NCBI GenBank assembly: GCA_002346535.1 | Contig: DDZZ01000022.1 | Coordinates: 1 to 35,113, forward strand | Length of the DNA stretch: 35,113 nt | Direction: 5' to 3' | Source: Opitutales bacterium UBA2995 | GTDB taxonomy: Bacteria; Verrucomicrobiota; Verrucomicrobiia; Opitutales; UBA2995 | Shown: in pieces, positions 19,854-27,313 of the stretch | Layout: each line of letters starts with the position of its first letter | Numbering within the stretch: the first letter of the stretch is position 1 | Notes under the pieces: model-generated | What the model saw: only the letters and a program-made list of their open reading frames with translations | Databases searched by the model: none | Told to the model about the DNA's origin: nothing | Made by a program: the position numbers and the translations under genes

Positions 19854-20725
19854 TGAATTCGATGACCGGTTACGGCCGATCCTCGGCCCAGTTCCAAAAC
19901 CTAGAGATTTCGATTGAGGCCCACTCAGTGAACCGGAAGTCGCTTGATGCGATTACGAGTATACCCCGGGAGTGGCAGATCTTGGAAGGCGGCCTGCTTG
20001 CCTTGTTAAAAAAGCAAATTAATCGAGGTCGGGTTTCAATCAACATCCAGGCACAGTTCGGGGGAGACAACGGTAGTGAAGATTTTGATACACAGGCGAT
20101 CTCCGGAGTCTTCGAGCAATTTAAGACCGTTTCGAAAGACTTGGAGGTGGACTTCAATGCATCGGCCGATCTGCTGTTCCAACTAGCTTTATATGCGAAG
20201 AAAAATCAGGTCTTACCCGATGCAGAGCTTGTCAAAGAAACGGTATATGGAGCCTTTGAGGATGCGGTTGGTGCCTTGGTTTCTATGAGAAAAAATGAGG
20301 GGATGAAGCTGTCGGAGGATTTGCAAGGCCGAGTCAAGGTCCTGATTTCTGTCCTCGAGGAGATAAGGTCATTTGCAGAAGACTCGGTTGCGAATTACCG
20401 GGAGGTTTTATTGCAACGATTGAGCCAGGCCGAATTGGATCTTGATTTGGAGGACGAGCGAGTTCTCAAGGAGATTGCCCTTTTCGCAGACCGCAGCGAT
20501 ATCTCAGAGGAGATTACTCGGTTGGACAGTCACCTAGATCAGCTTGCTGAATTTTTGAGCTCCGAGGGACCTATTGGAAGAAAAATTGATTTTTTGCTTC
20601 AGGAAATGAACCGGGAGATTAACACCGTTGGTAGCAAATCGAATGATATTCGAATTTCGCGGCAGGTGATTGATTTCAAAAACGAGTTAGAACGTTTTCG
20701 GGAACAGATTGCCAATATTGAATAG
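19853..20725 (+). CDS. yicC: YicC family endoribonuclease
   Basis: Member of the YicC/DUF1732 RNase family; E. coli YicC has been reported to act in degradation of the small RNA RyhB. The start ATG at 19853 shares one base with the trpB stop (TAATG) and has a strong AGGAG inside the end of trpB, one of the few clear Shine-Dalgarno sequences here, so translation is probably coupled. It yields 290 residues, the usual length. The N-terminal MNSMTGYGRS and EIRSVNRKSLD-like segment (IEAHSVNRKSLD), and the C-terminal GRKIDFLLQEMNREINTVGSKSND are given as separate motifs: GRKIDFLLQEMNREIN and TVGSKSND. All are family hallmarks. Frame extension upstream into trpB is not meaningful. Confidence 0.94.
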   Translation: MNSMTGYGRSSAQFQNLEISIEAHSVNRKSLDAITSIPREWQILEGGLLALLKKQINRGRVSINIQAQFGGDNGSEDFDTQAISGVFEQFKTVSKDLEVDFNASADLLFQLALYAKKNQVLPDAELVKETVYGAFEDAVGALVSMRKNEGMKLSEDLQGRVKVLISVLEEIRSFAEDSVANYREVLLQRLSQAELDLDLEDERVLKEIALFADRSDISEEITRLDSHLDQLAEFLSSEGPIGRKIDFLLQEMNREINTVGSKSNDIRISRQVIDFKNELERFREQIANIE

Positions 20726-20742
20726 GTCGCCCGAGTTTGCGT

Positions 20743-21288
20743 TCAGGTCTCTTTCTTCTTGCGCTCTGCTTCCTCCTTTAAGCTTAACCATATAAAGATG
20801 GTTACTCCAATAAGGATACAGGAATCGGCTATGTTAAAGGCAGGCCAGCGGTAAACGATTAAATGAAAATCGAGGAAGTCCACTACATGGTTGAAGACAA
20901 GCCTGTCGTATAAATTACCAAGAATGCCTCCTGTAACCAATCCTAGGCTGAGTTGCGTATGCAGGTTCCGCAGTCCGAGGGCGTTTTTAAACAGGTAGAG
21001 AAGAAAGAGCGCCAGAATTGAGAATAGGGCCAGTAAAAAGCTTTTGCCGTGGAACAGGCCCCAGGCAGCTCCGGTATTTCCAATGTGGCAGATATAAAAA
21101 AAATTGGGGATTACCTCCACCATGTTGCCTTTGCTATAGGTACCATAGGGGAGCGTAGCTTGAACTATCCACTTTGTTCCGCGGTCAAGTAGCAATACGA
21201 TGATCGCTACTACGAAGAACAATCGGTAGTAGAGTATACGATCCAGACGAGATACTTTATTGTGTATTGATAAAGAACTAGTCGGCAT
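20743..21288 (-). CDS. lspA: Lipoprotein signal peptidase (signal peptidase II)
   Basis: Inner-membrane aspartyl protease that cleaves the signal peptide of lipidated prolipoproteins. The two catalytic aspartates are D128 in GGILGNLYDRL and D155 in FNIADS, 27 residues apart as in E. coli LspA. NTGAAWG and VVDFLDFHL are also conserved. Four membrane helices fit near 22-35, 84-100, 112-124 and 155-170. The 181 residues are slightly longer than usual (about 165) through a polar N-terminal extension. Its first 11 bases overlap the end of the DksA-like gene, so the two are likely translationally coupled. It is convergent with yicC over 17 bp. Confidence 0.95.
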   Translation of the reverse strand: MPTSSLSIHNKVSRLDRILYYRLFFVVAIIVLLLDRGTKWIVQATLPYGTYSKGNMVEVIPNFFYICHIGNTGAAWGLFHGKSFLLALFSILALFLLYLFKNALGLRNLHTQLSLGLVTGGILGNLYDRLVFNHVVDFLDFHLIVYRWPAFNIADSCILIGVTIFIWLSLKEEAERKKKET

Positions 21289-22045
21289 CGTCGTTCGCTA
21301 TGAACTGGGTGGAGTCTTCGATACCGGTGCTGTAGACCCCTCCTCTCTGGACAGAGAATCGTTTATTTTTTTCCAATTGCTTTTGTCCTTCCAGCGAGTG
21401 CCGGGTAAACGGCACAGCCTTGAGGCGCTCCTCGGAAATGGGTTCTCCGGTGATTTCGCAGACGCCGTAACTGCCGTTATAAATTCGGCCAATGGCCTTT
21501 TCAATTTCTGATAAAGCTTCTTGTTCGGACGATACCAGACTCAAAGCGAAATCCCGATCAAAATTGTCGGTTCCTTCATCCGCCATGTGCTGACCATAAC
21601 TGGCAATATCTCCAGAGTCATCTTTGTTCGTTTTTTTCAGTGTCTCCCTGGTGTGAAGATCCAGCTCCTCGTTCACATGATCGTGCAAGCTGATCAGCAG
21701 GTTGTAATAAACCTTGAATTTTCTGGGTACTGACTTGCCCCGGCTTTTCGATTTTGAATTCCCCGTCGGATTATAGCCCAGGATATCGGTAAGCGAGGCA
21801 GCTCCAAAGGATTGGGTTTCTTGCGGGACATCCTCGATGGCGACCTTCTCCTTTTTCTTGACTACCTTTTTGGGAGCAATGGTCCTCTTTGAAGATTTTT
21901 CCGGCTTTTTGGTTTTTAAAAGACTTTGGACGTCATCAAGGGTGAAGGCGGCCACTTTACCGTTAGTCGGTACGGGTTTGGCAGCTGCAGTTTCCGTGCT
22001 TGTCTTCTTTTTAGTTTTTTTGATTGCTGTTTTTTTACCAGGCAT
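21278..22045 (-). CDS. DksA/TraR-family protein with Lys-rich N-terminal extension, zinc site lost
   Basis: The C-terminal half (about 105-235) is a DksA/TraR fold: a coiled coil with the acidic tip DEGTDNFDRDFA (157-168 region) and the zinc-finger-like GSYGVCEITGEPI and RLKAVPFTRHSLE. DksA binds the RNA polymerase secondary channel and modulates initiation with ppGpp. Of the four zinc cysteines only C196 remains; the others are replaced by T or are absent, as in zinc-less members of the family. Residues 1-105 are Lys/Ser/Pro-rich (KKTAIKKTKKK, APKKVVKKKEK), resembling a disordered nucleic-acid-binding tail. At 255 residues it is much longer than DksA (about 150). It overlaps lspA by 11 bp and lies 21 bp after ileS. 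Confidence 0.82.
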   Translation of the reverse strand: MPGKKTAIKKTKKKTSTETAAAKPVPTNGKVAAFTLDDVQSLLKTKKPEKSSKRTIAPKKVVKKKEKVAIEDVPQETQSFGAASLTDILGYNPTGNSKSKSRGKSVPRKFKVYYNLLISLHDHVNEELDLHTRETLKKTNKDDSGDIASYGQHMADEGTDNFDRDFALSLVSSEQEALSEIEKAIGRIYNGSYGVCEITGEPISEERLKAVPFTRHSLEGQKQLEKNKRFSVQRGGVYSTGIEDSTQFIANDDAD

Positions 22046-22066
22046 GACAGGTGAGATGTTTTGGTA

Positions 22067-24859
22067 TTAAAGGTTGAGTGCGTCTCTGCATCGGGGGCAC
22101 ACATGTTCTTCAAGTTTGGTTTCAATTAGTTGGTCTACGGTTCTCCAGCATCTTGGACAGCGATCTCCAGAAGCCGGTTTGACCGATACAGAAACATCGC
22201 CAGTTTCTTTTGGTTCCATAGATACTTGAGACGTAATAAAAATTTCCGGTAATTTTTGTTCGAATTTTTGAAGAGTATTAAAAAGAGGATCGTCTTCTTT
22301 GCCGTAAATCGTGACGACGGCGTCGAGAGATTTTCCAATTTCTTTGGCTTTTCGAGCCTTTTCCAGCAATTCGTTTACACGGGTGCGGAATTTTAAGACA
22401 TTTTCAAATTTGTCGATGTTTTCTGGCCATTTCCAGTTTTCAGGAGCGGATGGCCAATCCTCCAGATGAATTGAATTCTCTGTATATTCCTGGCCAGATT
22501 TGAAGTAGGACCAAGCTTCGTCTGTGGTAAAATTAACAATCGGCGCCAATAACCGCGCAACTGTCTGAAATATATGGTAAATCGCTGTCTGGGAGGACCT
22601 TCGGAGCATTGAATTCGGAGCCAGGGTGTAGAGCCTGTCTTTGAGCATATCGTGATATAAGGCAGATAGTGTTACCGAAAAAAATTGGTTAATCAACTGG
22701 TAGGCGCGATGGAATTCGTAAGCCTCCAATGCCTCGGTGACCGGAGGAATCAAGTCTGATGTCCTGTGGAGTGCCCAACGGTCTAAAATGTCCAAACCCT
22801 CGATCGAGATGGCGTCATTCTCAGCGTCAAAGTCGAACAAATTGGAGATCTGAAAACGCATCGTATTGCGTACAAGCCTATAGGTATCAACGATTCTTTT
22901 GATGATGTCGTCGGATACCGGTATGTCGTTCCGGTAATCTTGGGATGCAATCCACAAGCGAATGACGTCCGCTCCGTACTGTTTGATGTAGGCATCGGAT
23001 GTTTGTGGTTTTCCGTGGCTATCGCTTTTGCTGATTTTGGTTCCGTCTCCGCGGACTATGAATCCGTGAGTGATGATTTCTTTATAGGGGGCTCTGTCCT
23101 CCGTTGCGATTCCTGTCCACAGAGACGATTGAAACCATCCGCGATGCTGGTCGCTTCCTTCCAGGTACAGGTCCGCCGGGAAATTGAGTTTTCCAATCCT
23201 TTTTAATACTGCTTGGTGACTCGATCCAGAATCAATCCAGACATCTAGGGTGTCTTTACCACATTTTAGTGATTTACCTTTCCATGATACAGGCAGGTCA
23301 ATTCCGTCCAAGATTGCAGAGGCTTCGTTTTCGAACCAGAGGTTGGAGCCCGTGGTCTCTATTTTTTGAGCAATAGTACGAACGACCTCGGCATCAAGAT
23401 AGGCGTTTGCATCCTCATCATAGAAGGCGGGAATTGGGACACCCCAGCTTCGTTGGCGGCTGATACACCAATCCGGCCGGCCTTCCACCGCACCGCGAAT
23501 TCTATTTTCGCCCCAGGTAGGAACCCATTTGACTTCTCCAATAGCTTCCAGGGCGCGGTTTCTGAATCCGTTCTTATCCATGGAGACAAACCATTGGTCC
23601 ATGGCCCGGAAAATGACCGGTGTTTTTGAACGCCAGCAATGTGGGTAACTGTGCTCAAATTTTTCGAACTTCAATAAATTACCTGATTCTTCCAAAAGTT
23701 TCATGACCTCAACATTCGCCGGGCTTCTCCCTTTGGTTTCCAACACTGTGACTCCAACCAGCTCTTTCGGGATCCGTCCGTCATCCACGTATTCCCCTTG
23801 GTCGTTGATCGGGCAATAGATATCCAGTCCGTATATGCGGCCCGAAAGATAATCTTCCATGCCATGGCCAGGTGCCGTGTGAACTGCTCCCGTTCCTGAT
23901 TCTGTTGTCACATAATCGGCAAGGATTATGGGACTGTCTCTTTCGATAAAAGGGTGTTGGCATATCAGCCCGTGCATCGATTCGCCTTGGATGGTTTTAA
24001 CAATTTGGAGACCGTCCATATCGATATCCTTGGAAAATCGTTCAACCAGTTCTTTGGCGACGATAAAATTTTCACTCCCATTGGACACGATCGCATATTC
24101 AAAACGCGGATGTACCGCCACTGCTAGATTGGCCGGAATAGTCCAGGGTGTTGTCGTCCAGATCACGACGGACACTTTCCCTTCTAACTCTAGGGATTCC
24201 TTTTTTAGGATACGGAATTTTACCCAAACTGAAGGGCTTACGTGGTCTTTGTACTCAATCTCTGCTTCGGCCAATGCTGTTTCACAGGGAATAGACCAAT
24301 AGACGGGTTTCTTGCTTCGATAGACCAGGTCTTTTTCAATGAATGATGCAAAAGTTCTCAGGATGTCGGCTTCATACGGTGGATCGAGTGTGCGGTATTC
24401 CGACTTCCAGTCTGCCAGAATTCCCAACCGATTGAATTGTTTCCTTTGGACTTCTATGTTGTTTTTGGAAAATTCCGCACAGGCTTTACGAATTTCGATT
24501 GGACTGAGGTCGTTTCCCTCATCCCTCATTTCGCGGGTCACACGGTGTTCAATCGGCAATCCATGACAATCCCAGCCCGGAACGTACGGTGCCCTGAATC
24601 CGCGCATGGATTTGAAACGAAGGATCATTTCTTTAAGGCTTTTATTCAAAGCGGTGCCAATGTGAACATCTCCGCTGGTGAAGGGCGGGCCGTCATGGAG
24701 AATAAAGTCCGGCTGATTAGCATTTTTCTCCTGAATTTTTTCGTAGAGACCTTGCTTTTCCCAATGAGCCAATCGATCCGGTTCACGCTGCACAAGATTT
24801 GCCCGCATGGGGAACTCGGTAACGGGAAGTGTCAGAGTGCCTTTGAGTTTTTTGGACAT
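22067..24859 (-). CDS. ileS: Isoleucyl-tRNA synthetase
   Basis: Class I synthetase charging tRNA-Ile, with an editing domain that hydrolyses mischarged valine. The HIGH motif is HIGT within GDVHIGTALNK (H66), and the KMSKS loop reads KISKS in GDGTKISKSDSHGKP. The editing domain carries TTTPWTIPANLAV and GTGAVHTAPGHG. A C-terminal zinc finger, CPRCW then CPRC, marks the bacterial IleRS type. The start chosen is the ATG at 24859 (MSKKLKGTLTLP), giving 930 residues, the usual length; the frame is open 43 codons further to 24988, but that extension is not protein-like for the family. With the DksA-like gene and lspA it probably forms one operon. Confidence 0.95.
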   Translation of the reverse strand: MSKKLKGTLTLPVTEFPMRANLVQREPDRLAHWEKQGLYEKIQEKNANQPDFILHDGPPFTSGDVHIGTALNKSLKEMILRFKSMRGFRAPYVPGWDCHGLPIEHRVTREMRDEGNDLSPIEIRKACAEFSKNNIEVQRKQFNRLGILADWKSEYRTLDPPYEADILRTFASFIEKDLVYRSKKPVYWSIPCETALAEAEIEYKDHVSPSVWVKFRILKKESLELEGKVSVVIWTTTPWTIPANLAVAVHPRFEYAIVSNGSENFIVAKELVERFSKDIDMDGLQIVKTIQGESMHGLICQHPFIERDSPIILADYVTTESGTGAVHTAPGHGMEDYLSGRIYGLDIYCPINDQGEYVDDGRIPKELVGVTVLETKGRSPANVEVMKLLEESGNLLKFEKFEHSYPHCWRSKTPVIFRAMDQWFVSMDKNGFRNRALEAIGEVKWVPTWGENRIRGAVEGRPDWCISRQRSWGVPIPAFYDEDANAYLDAEVVRTIAQKIETTGSNLWFENEASAILDGIDLPVSWKGKSLKCGKDTLDVWIDSGSSHQAVLKRIGKLNFPADLYLEGSDQHRGWFQSSLWTGIATEDRAPYKEIITHGFIVRGDGTKISKSDSHGKPQTSDAYIKQYGADVIRLWIASQDYRNDIPVSDDIIKRIVDTYRLVRNTMRFQISNLFDFDAENDAISIEGLDILDRWALHRTSDLIPPVTEALEAYEFHRAYQLINQFFSVTLSALYHDMLKDRLYTLAPNSMLRRSSQTAIYHIFQTVARLLAPIVNFTTDEAWSYFKSGQEYTENSIHLEDWPSAPENWKWPENIDKFENVLKFRTRVNELLEKARKAKEIGKSLDAVVTIYGKEDDPLFNTLQKFEQKLPEIFITSQVSMEPKETGDVSVSVKPASGDRCPRCWRTVDQLIETKLEEHVCPRCRDALNL

Positions 24860-25033
24860 GTTGTTAGGAAAAGTTACGATCAATCTTTTAAATCGGTCGC
24901 TGATAAGCGCCGAAACCATGTTGCTAGAAAGGCTTAAGTCAAGCGTTGAGGTAGGATAGTTTTTGGAAATTTTTTCGGTTAAAACCAACCAAAGCAGCCG
25001 CCCGTTAGACTCTCGGGTTTCCTTTGTTCTGGC

Positions 25034-25162
25034 TCATAGTAAATCTTCGCCGAAGGGACGAGTCCTCGGAGTAAACTCGGATTTCAGGTACTCCTTGTGA
25101 GCTTTCTTAAGTTGATGCCATTTCCAGAAATCTTCTCTTCTCGCCAAATGCCTTTTTCCCAT
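25034..25162 (-). CDS. Candidate 42-residue basic small protein upstream of ileS
   Basis: A complete frame of 42 codons, ATG complementary to 25160-25162 and TGA at 25034-25036, preceded immediately by an in-frame TAG. The product is strongly basic and aromatic: it opens MGKRHLARREDFWKWHQLKK and ends RTRPFGEDLL, with two tryptophans and many Lys/Arg/His. It does not look like an ileS leader peptide because it contains no isoleucine. No convincing Shine-Dalgarno sequence. It lies 174 bp upstream of ileS on the same strand. No family recognised; a ribosome- or RNA-associated small protein would fit the composition, but that is a guess. Confidence 0.45.
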   Translation of the reverse strand: MGKRHLARREDFWKWHQLKKAHKEYLKSEFTPRTRPFGEDLL

Positions 25163-25323
25163 CTACCAGCTGGAAAAGGTCCGCGAGACTAGATTACTTA
25201 CTAATGTTATCAGTTTTCAGGCCTGGATTATATTGGAAGCTTTTCGGGGCACACAGGTCGCTGAAATAAAGATAACTGGGGCTGGCCTTGAATGTTAATT
25301 GCCAGGAGAAAGGCAAATTTATT
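25163..25323 (+). other. Possible small RNA or leader ending at the strong terminator
   Basis: No + strand gene ends near the terminator at 25324, so an unannotated transcript probably runs through here. Local pairings exist: GGCCTG (from about 25219) with CAGGTC (from about 25255), and a TTGCC/GGCAA hairpin near 25300 whose loop is purine-rich (AGGAGAAA). I find no tmRNA, RNase P, SRP or tRNA signatures. The 5' end and promoter are not placed. Confidence 0.25.
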
Positions 25324-25357
25324 GGGAAGAGCGAATGGTATCCGCTCTCCCTTTTTT
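25324..25357 (+). terminator. Strong rho-independent terminator, + strand
   Basis: GGGA (24-27), then a single-base bulge and GAGCG (25329-25333), pair with CGCTC (25343-25347) and TCCC (25348-25351): nine pairs around a nine-base loop, followed at once by six T's (25352-25357). On the - strand no T-run follows, so it is directional. No + strand gene lies upstream nearer than yicC (20725), which makes its target unclear. Confidence 0.75.
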
Positions 25358-25725
25358 ATAATTCTTATCCCGACTGAAAAATTGATTTCCTTTTTCTCTG
25401 ATGGGAGCATTTGTGGGTGATCTCCCAGGTAATTAAAGACGCTGGTAGTGCCTCACTTTCCGAAGCCTATGACTAAATCCCGGGGACGGTGTCTGGGAAT
25501 AATTATTCTTAATACGGATTTTATCCCTTCGCGTACCGTAATCTTTGGATTCGACATTATCGACTGTTTTTTTCAGCAAGTGAATTTGCACAAATATTTA
25601 AGAAACCGGGCAAAAATAAAGCTTCCTTAACCAGTCTTTTGGGTAGACTTGGCCATGCAAATCAAGAAACCTTTTCGGCTTTCTTTAATAAAGCCCGTTG
25701 TTTGGGCATCTAATATGGTAGAAAT
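25358..25725. other. Intergenic region before gpmI, no convincing gene
   Basis: Contains a 6-bp stem-loop, TGGGAG (25402-25407) with CTCCCA (25422-25427), lacking a U-tract. Frames of about 50-60 codons on each strand are compositionally unremarkable and one is crossed by the terminator, so I do not call them. The gpmI promoter should lie here; the AT-rich stretch 25681-25720 is the likeliest place, but no clear -35/-10 pair stands out. Confidence 0.35.
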
Positions 25726-27303
25726 ATGGATGAGGTAAGAAAACCTATTTTGTTGGTGATTCGCGATGGATGGGGTGCCAACCATAACAGGGCCCACGAT
25801 GGATTTAATGCCATTCAATTGGCGAACACTCCGGTTTCTAATGATTTGTCTACAAATTGGCCAAGGACGGAATTGGCAGCCTGTGGATTGGATGTCGGAG
25901 TTCCGTCGGGCGTGATGGGAAATAGCGAAGTGGGTCATCAAAATATCGGTGCGGGCCGTATTGTTGACCAAGAGGTGGTTCGCATAACCAAAGCCTTTGA
26001 GTCAGGAAGCATTCGGGGCAATCCCACCCTTCAAAGTGCATTCGACCGTGTGAAGGCTGGTGGGAGGTTCCATTTGTTGGGAATTGTATCCGATGCGGGA
26101 GTTCATGGGTTACTCGAGCATCTCTACGGCCTCCTTGTTGAAGCGAAAGCTACGGGAGTAGCGCAAGCCTACATCCATGCTTTCACGGATGGTCGGGACA
26201 CTCCCCCTAAAAGCGGTTTGAGTTACATCCGTCAGGTCGAAAAGAAGTGTGCTGAACTCGGCATCGGCAAGATTGCATCCGTTTGTGGTCGCTTTTGGAG
26301 TATGGATCGTGACAACCGTTGGGAACGTGTATCCAAAGCCTACCGCATGCTGGTTGGTACGAATGCCAACCATTGGGCGGCATCTGCCGAGGAAGCAGTT
26401 CTGCATTATTACGACAATCCTTTGGATTCCTCCCGGCAGGGAGATGAGTTCATTGAACCTACTTGGATAGTGGACGATGAAGGCAATCCGGTTGCTACGA
26501 TACAGGACGGCGATACCGTACTGTTTTATAATTACAGGGGAGACCGGCCTAGGGAAATCACCCGCGCCTTTATTGAGGACGATTTTTCAGATTTTGACCG
26601 AGGCAAAAAACTGGATCTCTATTATTCCGGCATGACCGAGTACAAGAAAGGTATGCTCGAACACATTCTTTTTCCAAGGCCGGTCAAGATGCCCAATATA
26701 TTGGGAGCCTACCTTGCCGATCATGATAAGACCCAATTCCGTTGTGGGGAAACGGAGAAATACCCGCATGTGACTTTCTTTTTTAACGATTACCGTGAGG
26801 ATCCCTTTCCAGGGGAAGCCCGGCAAATGGCTCCAAGCCCGAATGTAACTACTTATGACCTCGCGCCGGAGATGTCTGCTGAAAAAGTGACAGAACTCAC
26901 CAAATCGGCAATCTTGTCGGGCGAGTATGATTTCATTCTGGTGAACTTCGCCAACCCGGACATGGTCGGGCATACCGGATCTCTTCAGGCGGTAATAAAG
27001 GCTTGCGAAAAAGTGGATAATTGTCTGGGAGAATTACTAGCTGCTCTTGATTCTGTGGGAGGAGTGGCCATGATCACGGCTGACCATGGAAACTGTGATC
27101 AAATGTGGGATCCCGAAATCGACGGCCCCCATACTGCCCATACTTTGAACCCGGTAGAGCTTGTTATTTATGGTAAAGAATGCGAAAATTTGAAACTTAT
27201 CACATCAGATAGGCGTCTAGCGGATATAGCCCCTACGGTCTTGAGTTTGTTGGGACTGGAGTCACCAGCTGAAATGACCGGCCAAAATCTCATCGTCGAT
27301 TAA
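25726..27303 (+). CDS. gpmI: 2,3-bisphosphoglycerate-independent phosphoglycerate mutase
   Basis: Two-manganese glycolytic enzyme interconverting 3- and 2-phosphoglycerate through a phosphoserine. It opens with IRDGWG (metal ligand D14), and the nucleophile is S67 in VMGNSEVGHQN. HAFTDGRDTPPKSG, FWSMDRDNRWERV and NYRGDRPREITRAF are substrate-binding motifs. DMVGHTG and TADHGNCDQM supply late metal ligands, and a histidine follows in PHTAHTLNPV. The 525 residues match the family (about 510). The common FFFNGG segment reads FFFNDY here. The S55-like gene begins 10 bp after the stop. No Shine-Dalgarno sequence is visible. Confidence 0.96.
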   Translation: MDEVRKPILLVIRDGWGANHNRAHDGFNAIQLANTPVSNDLSTNWPRTELAACGLDVGVPSGVMGNSEVGHQNIGAGRIVDQEVVRITKAFESGSIRGNPTLQSAFDRVKAGGRFHLLGIVSDAGVHGLLEHLYGLLVEAKATGVAQAYIHAFTDGRDTPPKSGLSYIRQVEKKCAELGIGKIASVCGRFWSMDRDNRWERVSKAYRMLVGTNANHWAASAEEAVLHYYDNPLDSSRQGDEFIEPTWIVDDEGNPVATIQDGDTVLFYNYRGDRPREITRAFIEDDFSDFDRGKKLDLYYSGMTEYKKGMLEHILFPRPVKMPNILGAYLADHDKTQFRCGETEKYPHVTFFFNDYREDPFPGEARQMAPSPNVTTYDLAPEMSAEKVTELTKSAILSGEYDFILVNFANPDMVGHTGSLQAVIKACEKVDNCLGELLAALDSVGGVAMITADHGNCDQMWDPEIDGPHTAHTLNPVELVIYGKECENLKLITSDRRLADIAPTVLSLLGLESPAEMTGQNLIVD

Positions 27304-27313
27304 TATTAATTAT

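Noticed and set aside
24437..24937. 166-codon + strand frame opposite the ileS start
   Set aside because: It lies antisense to conserved ileS catalytic sequence and has no protein-like features of its own.
24860..24988. 43-codon N-terminal extension of ileS
   Set aside because: The ATG at 24859 gives the usual IleRS start and length; the extension adds nothing family-like.
25228..25410. 60-codon - strand frame
   Set aside because: It contains the strong terminator hairpin, and nothing else supports coding.
25448..25630. 60-codon + strand frame before gpmI
   Set aside because: Composition is only weakly protein-like, and there are no start signals or linkage.
24860..25725. T-box or Ile-leader attenuator upstream of ileS
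   Set aside because: No T-box sequence, no Ile-rich leader, and the only strong terminator points away from ileS.
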